NCBI GenBank assembly: GCA_963714065.1
Contig: OY970226.1
Location: 1,860,001 to 1,924,000 of the forward strand
Source of the DNA: JAZKID01 sp963714065
GTDB taxonomy: Bacteria; Pseudomonadota; Alphaproteobacteria; Rhizobiales; UBA4765
Direction: 5' to 3'
Length of the DNA: 64,000 nt
Shown here: piece after piece, positions 52,697 through 61,332 of the stretch
Position numbering within the stretch: the first letter of the stretch is position 1
Layout of the letters: each line of letters starts with the position of its first letter
Notes under the pieces: generated by a model
Seen by the model: the letters and a program-made list of their open reading frames with translations, nothing else
What the model was told of the DNA's origin: nothing
Database searches by the model: none
Position numbers and translations under genes: made by a program

Positions 52697-53025
52697 GGCA
52701 TGATCTCAATAAGGAGATATATTTTGTTGGCTCAAAACGGGCTTTATGCAGCGGTTTTCAACGAACAGCGATGTGAGGCATCCAGCATCGTTTACGATGC
52801 TGGAAATCATATATTCGGCTGGAACGGCAAGCCGTTCCAGCTGGCGGAGTTGAAAACCGCTGAAGAAAACCGTTTTCAGCCAATCCATAAAAGGACGCGG
52901 CCAAAAGGCTTGCCTGCGTCGTCGGAAAGCTTGACCGTACTTCCTGTACGCTCTTCGCTTTCCTCCTATCATGCAAGCCTTTTGGACACGCGCAAAATGC
53001 GTCTCCTTATTAAGATCATGCCCTA
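52694..53025. repeat. Structured inverted-repeat element, copy 1 (fliR/flhB junction)
   Basis: 332 bases from the fliR stop to the base before the flhB ATG. Terminal arms of 33 bases (52694-52726 and 52993-53025) match at 29 positions. Inner stems are GCGGTTTTCAAC (52751) with 52849-52860, CCAAAAGGCTTGC (52901) with 52973-52985, and GGAAAGC (52924) with 52957-52963. Two extra hairpins lie at 52782-52803 and 52818-52841. A related element is at 61711-61980. Internal frames differ between copies, so coding is unlikely. Confidence 0.9.
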
Positions 53026-54102
53026 ATGGCCGAAGAGCAGGACGACAGCAGCAAAACCGAAGAGCCGACCCAGCGCAAACTGGAGGAAGCTTACAAAAGA
53101 GGCGATGTCGCCAAAAGCCAGGAGTTGACGACATTGTTCGTCCTCTTCGGCGGCAGCCTGGTTATCCTTATCGGCGCCGGGCCGATCATGTTTTCGCTTT
53201 CGAAATCGATGCAGGCGATTTTTGCCAATGCGGCCATCATGCCGCTCGACGAGGGTCAGCTCAGCCTCATTTTCATGCGCACGATGAAAACGCTGCTGAT
53301 TGCGCTGGGCCTGCCTTTCCTGGCGCTGACGATCGCCGGGCTTGCGGGGCATGTCATTCAGCATCGTTTTATTTTTTCGCTCGATCCCATCACGCCGCGA
53401 TTTTCGAAGATCAGCCCGTTTGCTGGCTTAAAACGCATGTTTTCCAGTCAGAGCCTCGTCAATTTCGCCAAGGGATTGATGAAGATTGTCATCGTCGGCT
53501 GCGCGATTTTCATCTCCCTTTCGCCGCAGCGCGACAAGTTCGACATGCTGATCGGCATGGATGTAGCCAGCATTCTTCATGTCGCGCACGGGTTGATTAT
53601 GAAAATGCTGGTCGCGGTTTTGGCGGCGATGGTTATCATCGCCGCGCTCGATTTCTTTTACCAGCGCACGAAATGGTACAACCGCCAGCGCATGTCGGTG
53701 CAGGAGCTGAAGGAAGAGTTCAAGCATCAGGAAGGTAATCCGGAAATCAAGGCGAAGCTGCGGCAGATCAGGCGGCAGCGCGCACGCCGGCGCATGATGT
53801 CGGAAGTGCCGAAGGCTGCCGTCGTCATCACCAACCCCACCCACTTTGCCGTGGCGCTGCAATACGACAAGGGCATGAATGCGCCTGTCTGTGTGGCGAA
53901 AGGCCTGGATAATGTGGCGCTGAAAATCCGCGAACTGGCCGGCGAAAATCGCATTCCCATCGTCGAGAACCCGCCGCTTGCGCGCACGCTTCATGCAAGC
54001 GTGGAGCTTGGCGACGAAATTCCGCCCGAGCATTACAAGGCCGTGGCGCAGGTGATCGGCTATGTCATGAGCTTGCGCGGCAAGAAAAAATGGGCGGCGT
54101 GA
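53026..54102 (+). CDS. flhB: Flagellar export switch protein FlhB
   Basis: A 358-residue export protein. The N-terminus EEQDDSSKTEEPTQRKLEEA is standard. Four helices follow, then the autocleavage NPTH site (VVITNPTHFAVALQYDKGM) and the ENPPLARTLHASVELGDEIP segment. Its ATG comes directly after the structured element, so no ordinary ribosome-binding sequence lies at the expected distance. Confidence 0.94.
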   Translation: MAEEQDDSSKTEEPTQRKLEEAYKRGDVAKSQELTTLFVLFGGSLVILIGAGPIMFSLSKSMQAIFANAAIMPLDEGQLSLIFMRTMKTLLIALGLPFLALTIAGLAGHVIQHRFIFSLDPITPRFSKISPFAGLKRMFSSQSLVNFAKGLMKIVIVGCAIFISLSPQRDKFDMLIGMDVASILHVAHGLIMKMLVAVLAAMVIIAALDFFYQRTKWYNRQRMSVQELKEEFKHQEGNPEIKAKLRQIRRQRARRRMMSEVPKAAVVITNPTHFAVALQYDKGMNAPVCVAKGLDNVALKIRELAGENRIPIVENPPLARTLHASVELGDEIPPEHYKAVAQVIGYVMSLRGKKKWAA

Positions 54103-54199
54103 ACAAGAATAAGACACTGCGTCAGAAAAAACTTCGGTAAGATCGCTCAACAACCACCAGCTGGAAGCTGGTGGGTTGGCGACAGGTTGAGAGCAGTGT

Positions 54200-54641
54200 T
54201 TAATTCACGAAGGATACGTTATCTTCGTCCGGGCGCTTAACCGCATCTGTGTGCGACTTGATGTACTCGCTGATAACGGTGTCAGTTACGTTGCCGCTGG
54301 TGGTGCTGAAAAAACCGCGGCCCCAGAAATGCTGGCCCCAATAGCGCTTGCGGATTTCAGGGAACTCCTGCTGAAATCTTGCGCGAACTGCGTCCCTTGG
54401 CTATCTTTACGAATTCGCTGACTGAAAGATGCGGCGGTATTTCAGCAAGGATATGCACGTGATCGACAGCGAGAGCGCCGTGTAGGATACGTACGCCGAG
54501 CTCTTCCGCCGCCTGAGCAATAATTGTGCGAACCCGCAGACGCAATGCGCCCTGTAGAACTTTGTAACGATATTTGGTGATCCAGACCAAGTGATAGCGA
54601 TGGTAAAAGACCGTATGGCTACCCTTGCTGTACTTTGTCAT
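54200..54641 (-). pseudogene. tnpA: IS200-type Y1 transposase TnpA, frameshifted
   Basis: The N-terminal part includes YHRYHLVWITKYRYKVLQG and the catalytic HUH motif DHVHILAEIPP. After GRSSRKI the family sequence FQQEFPEIRKRYWGQHFWGR continues in another frame from near 54388, through SGNVTDTVISEYIKSH with the likely catalytic Tyr, to a TAA at 54200. The shift equals one extra or two missing bases. Without a frameshift the product is cut before the catalytic Tyr and should be inactive. Confidence 0.88.
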
Positions 54642-54691
54642 CTTGTTAAAATATTCAAGCTAGCTTGTGATTTTAACAAGATGACAAAGTA
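54631..54691 (-). promoter_or_regulatory. Long hairpin hiding the tnpA start codon
   Basis: Arms 54631-54651 and 54671-54691 are perfectly complementary over 21 bases, with an inner CAAGCTAGCTTG palindrome. The tnpA ATG (54639-54641) lies within one arm, so translation would be blocked in the mRNA, as known for IS200 leaders. Confidence 0.8.
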
Positions 54692-54757
54692 AATTCAAGG
54701 CAAGGACTGAAGTCATCCCCGTCTAAAGACGGGGGTTTATAACCATACAGGAGACTA

Positions 54758-56011
54758 TCATATCGCCTTCAACAGGATGTGCTTCTTCTTGCCGTGCGAG
54801 AGTTTGATCGCGCCATTGTCGCCAAGCTGACTCTCGTTGAGAACAAGATTTTCATCGGTCAGCGCGATATCGTTCACTTTCAGCCCGCCGCCCTTGATCT
54901 GCCGCCGCGCTTCCGATTTCGACGGCACAAGCCCTGCGCGCACGAACGCATCGAGCGCACCAATTCCCGTTTTTAATTCGGTGGAGCTGATCGTGATAGT
55001 GGGGAGATTGGCATCGGATGCGCCTTCCTCGAATGTCTTGCGCGCGGTTTCTTCCGCCTTGAGAGCGGCCTCGCGCCCGTGCAGCAAAGCGGTCGTTTCG
55101 GTTGCAAGAATCTTTTTCGCTTCATTGAGTTCTGCGCCGGAAAGTTTCTCAAGTCTTGCAATCTCGTCCAGCGGCAGTTTGGTATAAAGCTTGAGAAGGC
55201 GCCCGACATCGGCGTCCTCGCAATTACGCCAGTATTGCCAGTAGTCATAGGCTGAGAGCATGTCGGGGTTGACCCAGACGGCGCCCGAGACGCTCTTGCC
55301 CATTTTCACGCCAGATGCCGTTGTGAGCAGCGGACAGGTGAGGCCGAAAAATTGCGCGTCCGTCAGGCGGCGCGCCAGATCGATGCCGGTGACGATATTG
55401 CCCCATTGGTCGTTACCGCCCATTTGCAGAATGCAGCCATAGCGCTTGTACAGCTCGGCGAAATCATAGGCTTGCAGGATCATGTAATTGAATTCGAGGA
55501 AAGACAGGTTCTGTTCGCGCTCGAGCCGCAACTTGACGGAATCGAAGGCGAGCATGCGGTTGATGGAAAAATGCCGGCCGACTTCGCGCAGGAAATCGAC
55601 ATAATTGAGGTTGAGCAGCCAGTCGGCATTGTTGACGAGCAGCGCATCGTTTTTAGCGGCCCCGAATTTCAGGAATTTCGAATATACATTTTTCAATGAT
55701 GCGACATTGGCGTCGATATCGTTAAGTGCAAGCAATTGCCGCGATTCGTCCTTGCCGGACGGGTCGCCGATCATGGTGGTGCCGCCGCCCAGCAGCGCGA
55801 TCGGCCGGTGTCCGGTTTCCTGCAGCCAGTGCAGCATCATGATAGGCAGTAATGATCCGGCATGCAGGCTTTTTGCCGTGGCGTCGAAACCGATATAGGC
55901 GGTAATGGGCCCCTTGTTCAGGGCGGCATCCAGCGCCTCGGGCTCCGAAATCTGGCTGATGAAACCGCGCCGCGAGAGAATTCGAAGAAATTCGGATTTG
56001 AAATTAAACAT
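54758..56011 (-). CDS. tyrS: Tyrosyl-tRNA synthetase
   Basis: A 417-residue class I synthetase. The HIGH-equivalent is HAGSLLP. The tyrosine site includes YMILQAYDFAELY and MGGNDQWGNI. KMSKS appears as VKMGKSVSGAVW. The C-terminal S4 RNA-binding domain holds SEARRQIKGGGLKVND. ATG 56011 has GGAAG ten bases upstream; ATG 56029 is an alternative. It is divergent from anmK, with a palindromic repeat between them. Confidence 0.96.
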   Translation of the reverse strand: MFNFKSEFLRILSRRGFISQISEPEALDAALNKGPITAYIGFDATAKSLHAGSLLPIMMLHWLQETGHRPIALLGGGTTMIGDPSGKDESRQLLALNDIDANVASLKNVYSKFLKFGAAKNDALLVNNADWLLNLNYVDFLREVGRHFSINRMLAFDSVKLRLEREQNLSFLEFNYMILQAYDFAELYKRYGCILQMGGNDQWGNIVTGIDLARRLTDAQFFGLTCPLLTTASGVKMGKSVSGAVWVNPDMLSAYDYWQYWRNCEDADVGRLLKLYTKLPLDEIARLEKLSGAELNEAKKILATETTALLHGREAALKAEETARKTFEEGASDANLPTITISSTELKTGIGALDAFVRAGLVPSKSEARRQIKGGGLKVNDIALTDENLVLNESQLGDNGAIKLSHGKKKHILLKAI

Positions 56012-56033
56012 GTTTGGGCGATCTTCCATCATC

Positions 56034-56164
56034 GTCATCCCCGCGCTCCACATCGGGCTTGCCCGATGTGGCATTATCAATGCACAACTCGGATATATCC
56101 GAGTTGTGTTGAGGATCCAGCAAAAAAGCTTTATATCTGGATTCCCGCTTGCGCGGGAATGACG
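56034..56164. repeat. Dispersed palindromic repeat, family C, with nested hairpins
   Basis: Outer GTCATCCCCGCG ... CGCGGGAATGACG. Nested CACATCGGGCTTGCCCGATGTG and AACTCGGATATATCCGAGTT hairpins give a cloverleaf-like fold. It fills most of the tyrS/anmK intergenic space. Confidence 0.85.
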
Positions 56165-56213
56165 TAAAAGGGCATAGCATTATTTTATGTGTAATCTATA
56201 GCTTTTAGACAAG

Positions 56214-57332
56214 ATGACATATCTCACCAGTCTCGGCCTGATGTCCGGCACGTCGATGGACGGGATCGACGGCGCCATTCTTGTCAGCGACGGCAATAGC
56301 CTGCGTGGTTTCGGCCCCACTTATTATCGCCCCTATAGCGCGCAGGAGCAGGATTTGCTGCGCGCCGCCCTTGCCGGGGCGCAATCGCTTGCCGACCGTA
56401 CGACCCGGCCAGGTCCGCTGCGCGAGGCCGAGCAACTGGTGACGGATGCGCATTGCGAGGTGATCGCCCTGCTGCTCGAGCGTGCGCGGGCGGAAAAGCT
56501 GACTGTCGAAGCCATCGGCTTTCATGGGCAGACGGTGATCCACAGGCCGGAAGCGGGCCTGACCGTGCAGATCGGCAATGCGCAGAAAATTGCTGACCGC
56601 TTCCTGCTGCCGGTGGTGGCCGATTTCCGCGCCGCCGATGTAGCAGCTGGCGGGCAGGGCGCGCCTTTGGTGCCCATCATGCATCTGGCGCTGGCGAAAT
56701 CCTCGCACTTGCCGTTGCCCGCCGCTATCGTGAATATCGGTGGGGTTGCGAATGTCACGATCATCGAGGGCAACAAAAATCTGGTCGCTTTCGATACCGG
56801 CCCCGGTAATGCGCTTCTCAACGATTTCATGCGCAGCCGCATCGGCGCCGAGATGGATGAAGGCGGCAAGGCGGCGCGGCAGGGCAGGGTGGGGGAAGAT
56901 ATTCTGCAAAAGCTTCTCGCCGATCCTTATTTCACGAAGCTGCCGCCGAAATCGCTCGACCGCGATCATTTCCGTTATGTGCTTTCACTGATCGAACAAT
57001 GCAGCACGGAGGATGGTGCGGCGACGCTGACGGCATTCACCGCGGCAAGCCTCGCGCTTGGCCTGCGTCTTGCCAGCGAGAATTTGCAGAAAGTGGTGAT
57101 TGCGGGCGGCGGTGCGCATAACCCGTCCATTTTAAATGCGCTGAAGCAGAGAACCAATCTCGATGTTGTCACAGCCGATGCGCTGGGCTGGTCGGCCGAT
57201 TTCCTGGAGGCGCAGGCTTTTGCGTTTCTCGCCGTGCGCAGTATGCGCGGTTTGCCGCTGACCTATCCCGGTACGACAGGCGTCGCAAAGCCGCTGACAG
57301 GTGGGGTGTTGTTTCAGCCGAGGACACAATAG
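56214..57332 (+). CDS. anmK: Anhydro-N-acetylmuramic acid kinase AnmK
   Basis: A 372-residue kinase of murein recycling that opens and phosphorylates 1,6-anhydro-MurNAc. The opening LGLMSGTSMDGIDGAI is the family signature. GFHGQTVIHRPE, ADFRAADVAAGGQGAPLVP, NIGGVANVT and AFDTGPGNALLND follow, and VVIAGGGAHNPSIL lies near the end. Adjacent divergent tyrS-anmK is a frequent arrangement. Confidence 0.95.
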   Translation: MTYLTSLGLMSGTSMDGIDGAILVSDGNSLRGFGPTYYRPYSAQEQDLLRAALAGAQSLADRTTRPGPLREAEQLVTDAHCEVIALLLERARAEKLTVEAIGFHGQTVIHRPEAGLTVQIGNAQKIADRFLLPVVADFRAADVAAGGQGAPLVPIMHLALAKSSHLPLPAAIVNIGGVANVTIIEGNKNLVAFDTGPGNALLNDFMRSRIGAEMDEGGKAARQGRVGEDILQKLLADPYFTKLPPKSLDRDHFRYVLSLIEQCSTEDGAATLTAFTAASLALGLRLASENLQKVVIAGGGAHNPSILNALKQRTNLDVVTADALGWSADFLEAQAFAFLAVRSMRGLPLTYPGTTGVAKPLTGGVLFQPRTQ

Positions 57333-57338
57333 TAACCC

Positions 57339-57408
57339 GTCACTCCCGCGGAAGCGGGAGTTTAGAAATAAAGCTTTATATCTGGATCCCCGCTTTCGCG
57401 GGGATGAC
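57339..57408. repeat. Dispersed palindromic repeat, family C
   Basis: GTCACTCCCGCGGAAGCGGG followed by CCCCGCTTTCGCGGGGATGAC, between the convergent anmK and bpt genes. The middle AAGCTTTATATCTGGAT also occurs in the 56034 copy. Confidence 0.85.
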
Positions 57409-57418
57409 GTGATGGTTC

Positions 57419-58138
57419 TTACTTTTCATACCGCGCCCACCCCTCCCGCATCAGCCTTTCCTGCGGCAGGAAGCGCGCCTTGTAATTCATTTTCGGCGAA
57501 TGTTCGACCCAGTAACCGAGGTAAAGATGCGGCAGGTTGAGCGCGCGCGTGCGCTCGATGCAGTCGAGGATCATGTAAGTGCCTAAGCTACGCTCGACGG
57601 AATCGTCCGGCTCGTAAAATGAATAGACCATCGAGACGCCGTCGCTCAATTGGTCCATCAACGCGCAGGCAACAAGCCGCTCGCCGGCGCGATATTCGAT
57701 CAAGTGCGTCTCGACATAGGTTTCCTCGATCATGGTGGCGTAATCGAGCACGCTCATATCGGCCATGCCGCCTTCGGCGTGGCGTGAATCCAGATAGGCG
57801 CGGAACACCGAATATTGCTCGGATGTCGGCTGCGGGGCCAATTCGGTGGCGACGATATCGCGGTTGTACGCGCTAATGCGGCGCATAGAGCGCGTGGGTT
57901 TGAATTCGTTCACCAGCACGCGCACGGAAATGCACGCCGCACAATTTTCGCAAGCCGGGCGATAGGCAATGCTCTGGCTGCGGCGAAATCCGCCCGGTAT
58001 CAGCACGTCGTGCAAAGCGGGCGCGAAATCGCCGGAGAGATGCGTGAAAACCTTCCGCTCCTTCTGCCCTCTCAGATAAGGGCAGGGCGCGGGCGCGGTG
58101 AGATAGAATTGCGGGTTATCGCGGCGCTGGTCTGTCAC
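57419..58138 (-). CDS. bpt: Aspartate/glutamate leucyltransferase (Bpt)
   Basis: A 239-residue L/F-transferase-type enzyme that adds Leu to proteins with N-terminal Asp or Glu for ClpSA degradation. PCPYLRGQKERKVFTHL, the CENCAACISVRV cysteine cluster, RHAEGGMADM and LYLGYWVEHSPKMNYKARF are diagnostic. No neighbouring gene is clearly linked in function. Confidence 0.93.
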   Translation of the reverse strand: MTDQRRDNPQFYLTAPAPCPYLRGQKERKVFTHLSGDFAPALHDVLIPGGFRRSQSIAYRPACENCAACISVRVLVNEFKPTRSMRRISAYNRDIVATELAPQPTSEQYSVFRAYLDSRHAEGGMADMSVLDYATMIEETYVETHLIEYRAGERLVACALMDQLSDGVSMVYSFYEPDDSVERSLGTYMILDCIERTRALNLPHLYLGYWVEHSPKMNYKARFLPQERLMREGWARYEK

Positions 58139-58189
58139 GCTTACACGATATCATAACAGGAATGAAAGAATGACGAAAATACTTATAAC

Positions 58190-58306
58190 GTCATCCCCGC
58201 GAAAGCGGGGATCTAGCGAATAATGTGCGCGCAAAACATGCTCTTTATTTAATTTCTGGATCCCGTGTCTAATCCTCGCGGCTACGCCGCTCGGGCACGG
58301 GATGAC
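58190..58306. repeat. Dispersed palindromic repeat, family C
   Basis: GTCATCCCCGCGAAAGCGGG at the left end. The right end is TCCCGTG...CACGGGATGAC with an inner CGCGGCTACGCCGC. It lies between bpt and ilvA. The right half resembles another sub-type. Confidence 0.8.
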
Positions 58307-58315
58307 GGAGTAAAA

Positions 58316-59551
58316 TCAAAACCCCGCCTCGCCGCTATCTATGCGTGTGACATCGTGGCCCGCAGCTACTAAATTTTCCAGCAGCAGTTTCGCATGCGTG
58401 CCGTCGCGCACTTCCACTGTTATGTCGAGATAGGCGCCTTTCGCCGATACGTTGAGGAAAAGGCGGCGATGATCGACTTCGAGAATATTCGCGCCAAGTT
58501 CGCCCATCAGCGTGGTGATGCGGCCGAGCGTTCCGGGGCGGTCGGTGATTGCAAAACGGAAAGCGACGATTTTCTCTTCGCGCTCCAGCGCGCGCACCAT
58601 CACGGTTGCGGCAAGTCGCGGGTCGATATTGCCGCCGCACAGGATGATGCCGACTTTTTTGCCTTTCAACTTGTCCTTCAGTTGCGGCATGGCGGCAAGT
58701 CCGGCAGCGCCAGCACCTTCGGCCAATGTTTTCAACTGCTCCAGATAGGTATTGATCGCCCATTCGATATCGTTTTCGGAAACGAGCAGAAGATCGTCGC
58801 TTAGGCTTTTCAGGATTTCGGATGTCAGCTTGCCGATATTTTTCACCGCAATGCCTTCGGCCAGCGTGCCTGCTTTCGGCGGTGCGAAGGGCTTGTTATG
58901 AAGCTTGCAGTAGAGCGATGGATAGAGCTCGCTTTCGACCGTGATGATCTTGATATCCGGCTTCAGATGTTTTGCCGCAATGGAAATTCCGGACGCCAAG
59001 CCACCCCCGCCGACAGGGGCAATAATGCAGTCGAGATCCTGTTTGTCCTCGAGCATTTCAAGCCCGATCGTGCCCTGGCCCGCGATCACGGCGGGATCGT
59101 CATAGGGGTGGATCAGGGTGAAGCCCTGCCTGTTTTTAAGCTCATGCATATGGTCTTCGCTGTCGGCCAGCGTTTCGCCGAAAAGCACGACCTTGGCCCC
59201 ATGGCGCTGGGTCGCCTCCACCTTCACGCCGGGCGTATTCAGCGGCATGACGATGACGGCCGGAATGCCGAGCCGGGCTGCGTGATAGGAGACGGCCTGC
59301 GCATGGTTTCCCGCGGAGACGGCGATTACGCCTTTCTTTTTCTCCGCATCGGTGAGTTGAAGCAGCTTGTTTAGGGCGCCGCGTTCCTTGAAGGAATTCG
59401 TCGCCTGCATATTTTCGTATTTGATCCAGATATCGGCGCCGAATTGTTGCGACAGGCGCGGCGCATGCAGGAAGGGCGCGCGCAGGATATGGCCGGAAAT
59501 GCGCGTCCGTGCGGCTTCGATATCGGCGAATTTAACGGGCAGCTCGCTCAT
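58316..59551 (-). CDS. ilvA: Threonine ammonia-lyase (IlvA/TdcB type) with ACT domain
   Basis: A 411-residue PLP enzyme converting threonine to 2-oxobutanoate and ammonia via an enamine. The PLP lysine is in NSFKERGALNK. The glycine loop PVGGGGLASG and the phosphate-binding ILCGGNIDP are present. Residues 335-405 form one ACT domain (VAFRFAITDRPGTLGRITTLMG). Its ATG overlaps the stop of ridA by one base. Confidence 0.93.
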   Translation of the reverse strand: MSELPVKFADIEAARTRISGHILRAPFLHAPRLSQQFGADIWIKYENMQATNSFKERGALNKLLQLTDAEKKKGVIAVSAGNHAQAVSYHAARLGIPAVIVMPLNTPGVKVEATQRHGAKVVLFGETLADSEDHMHELKNRQGFTLIHPYDDPAVIAGQGTIGLEMLEDKQDLDCIIAPVGGGGLASGISIAAKHLKPDIKIITVESELYPSLYCKLHNKPFAPPKAGTLAEGIAVKNIGKLTSEILKSLSDDLLLVSENDIEWAINTYLEQLKTLAEGAGAAGLAAMPQLKDKLKGKKVGIILCGGNIDPRLAATVMVRALEREEKIVAFRFAITDRPGTLGRITTLMGELGANILEVDHRRLFLNVSAKGAYLDITVEVRDGTHAKLLLENLVAAGHDVTRIDSGEAGF

Positions 59552-60018
59552 CAGGCCACTTCGAACATCGCGTCCACTTCCACAGCCGCGTCAAAAGGCA
59601 GGGAAGAGACACCGACCGCGGCACGCGCATGTTTCCCCGCTTCTCCGAGAACGTCGACGATCAGGTTGGATGCGCCGTTGACCACCTGCGGATGCTGGTT
59701 GAATTCCGGGATGCAGGCGACGAAACCGCCAAGGCGCAGACAGCGCTTCACGCGGCCAAGATCGCCATCGAGCGCCGCATTGACTTGCGCAAGGATATTG
59801 ATGGCGCACACTTTCGCGGCTTCCTGCCCGGTTTCGAGCATCAAGTCTTTGCCAAGCTTTCCTATATAGGCAAGCTTGCCGTCTACCATTGGCAACTGGC
59901 CGGAAATGAAAAGAACGCTTCCAGCCCATGTATAGGGGACATAATTCGCAGCGGGTGCCGCAGGCATGGGGAGAACGATTCCTAAGTCTTTCAGGCGCGA
60001 TGAAATAGTTGAGTTCAT
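59551..60018 (-). CDS. ridA: RidA-family reactive intermediate deaminase
   Basis: A 155-residue YjgF/RidA protein of the longer LPMPAAPAANYVPY type. It shows GSVLFISGQLPMVDGKL, KRCLRLGGFVAC and HARAAVGVSSLPFDAAVEVDAMFEVA, the last with the substrate-binding Arg. RidA hydrolyses the enamine/imine made by threonine ammonia-lyase, encoded immediately downstream. ATG 60018 has an AGAGGTGA ribosome site. Confidence 0.92.
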   Translation of the reverse strand: MNSTISSRLKDLGIVLPMPAAPAANYVPYTWAGSVLFISGQLPMVDGKLAYIGKLGKDLMLETGQEAAKVCAINILAQVNAALDGDLGRVKRCLRLGGFVACIPEFNQHPQVVNGASNLIVDVLGEAGKHARAAVGVSSLPFDAAVEVDAMFEVA

Positions 60019-60061
60019 AAGGTCACCTCTGTCCTTCATGAAGTAGCAGGATGGAGGCTTT

Positions 60062-60934
60062 TTGAAAACCTTAAGACTTGCCGTTTGCACCGCCTACTGT
60101 CAAAAAGGCGGAATGAATTGCCTGCTTTTTTTCATATTTCTGGGGCTTGTGCCGGCAATGCCCGCCTCGGCCATGCAGCTTCTGCCGCACCGCGCGATTT
60201 ACGATATTTCGCTGGTCATGGGGAAGGGGCGCAACAGCCTTATCGCGGCCAGCGGCCATCTGACCTATGAATTCACCGGCAACGAATGCGAAGGCTATTC
60301 GACCAAAACGCGCTTTGTTTCCGCCCTGCGCAGCCAGGACGGCAGCCAGATGTTCAACGATATAAAATCCGCGACTTTCGAAAAACCGGACGGCGAACAA
60401 TTCCGCTTCATCACCCGCACATCGTCGAACGGCAAGGTCAGCGAGGAAGCGAACGGCGTTGCCGAATACGATGCGCAAGGGAAACTTCATGTGGCGATAG
60501 ACAGGCCGAAGCGTTTGCTGCGGCAATTCGAAACGGGTTCCGCTTTTCCGGTCATGCATATGAAACGCCTGCTGGAAGCCGCAAGAAAACGCGAAACGAT
60601 AGCGCGCGTCGATCTGTTCGACGGTACGGCAGGCGGACAGAAGATTTATGCGACGGCGGCCGTTATCGGCAATCCCATCGACACGCCCATTCCCGAAGGT
60701 CATCCCGCCGCGCATGCGTCTTTTGCACAGCTTGCGCGTTATCCGATTTCGCTGTCGTTTTTCGATCAGGCGACCGACCATTCGGGCGAGCAGACCGCGC
60801 TATACGATACATACGCGATTATGTTCGACAATGGCGTGACCTACGAAATCCGGCTTGACTATGCGCAATTTTCTTTCGCGGCGGAAATGAAATCGCTCGA
60901 AGTGCTGCCGTCCGGCGAGTGCAAGCAGGATTAA
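60062..60934 (+). CDS. eipB: EipB/DUF1849 cell-envelope integrity protein
   Basis: A 290-residue exported protein. The TTG start at 60062 follows GGAGG at good spacing and gives an n-region with Lys and Arg before the hydrophobic MNCLLFFIFLGLVPAMPASA. Conserved DUF1849 parts are LLPHRAIYDISL, GHLTYEFTGNECEGYSTKTR and PIPEGHPAAHASFAQLARYPISLSFFD. Cysteines in NECEG and SGECKQD match the EipB disulfide. It is required for envelope integrity in Brucella. Confidence 0.88.
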   Translation: MKTLRLAVCTAYCQKGGMNCLLFFIFLGLVPAMPASAMQLLPHRAIYDISLVMGKGRNSLIAASGHLTYEFTGNECEGYSTKTRFVSALRSQDGSQMFNDIKSATFEKPDGEQFRFITRTSSNGKVSEEANGVAEYDAQGKLHVAIDRPKRLLRQFETGSAFPVMHMKRLLEAARKRETIARVDLFDGTAGGQKIYATAAVIGNPIDTPIPEGHPAAHASFAQLARYPISLSFFDQATDHSGEQTALYDTYAIMFDNGVTYEIRLDYAQFSFAAEMKSLEVLPSGECKQD

Positions 60935-60945
60935 AACAGGCAGGA

Positions 60946-61242
60946 TTAAAATTCATCCCTGTGAAAATACTGCGAAGCGGTGAAAAAATCCTGCGGCGAC
61001 AATTGCGTCTCGGTGGAAAGGCTTTCGAGCAGCGCCTCGTCACTGCATATATAATCGAGAACGGCAGCAAGAAAATGCTCGGATTCCGCAGCCAGGCGCA
61101 GATTTTCGATGCCAAGGCCGCTCTGCGTTAGGAAAGTATTAAGCCTGTCTTCATCTTCGCTCAGAAACCGCAAGGCCCGAATGGCCAGTAGTTGCGCGCG
61201 CTCAAGGCTTGTTTGATCTTTGTTAGGCTTAAACACGGGCAT
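60946..61242 (-). CDS. DUF3572-type small protein
   Basis: A 98-residue helical protein: SLERAQLLAIRALRFLSEDEDRLNTFLTQSG, then EHFLAAVLDYICSDEALL. From memory this is the alphaproteobacterial DUF3572 family often found divergent from divK-pleD, as here. No function is known. The start overlaps no other gene. Confidence 0.75.
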   Translation of the reverse strand: MPVFKPNKDQTSLERAQLLAIRALRFLSEDEDRLNTFLTQSGLGIENLRLAAESEHFLAAVLDYICSDEALLESLSTETQLSPQDFFTASQYFHRDEF

Positions 61243-61332
61243 TCTCCTTACGGTTCTGAAAGATTTGCACGCCTAAAATCCATGTTCAGGGATAAGTCCG
61301 CTTGTCAATGCGGCATGGATGCGGGGCAGCAC

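Larger units (their letters stand above)
54150..54745 (-). mobile_element. IS200/IS605-type element, decayed
   Basis: The single frameshifted tnpA is framed by hairpins typical of this single-strand transposing family. One is CCACCAGCT-GGA-AGCTGGTGG at 54154-54174. The other is CCCCGTCTAAAGACGGGG at 54717-54734. The boundaries are approximate, and no target duplication is expected. It lies between flhB and tyrS. Confidence 0.8.

Noticed and set aside
52706..53134. A possible minus-strand gene over the fliR/flhB element
   Set aside because: It crosses the palindromic element and the flhB start, and its translation is not kept in the second copy.
56034..56164. A tRNA-like cloverleaf between tyrS and anmK
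   Set aside because: No T-loop, anticodon arm or CCA-compatible end is visible; it is a dispersed repeat with nested hairpins.
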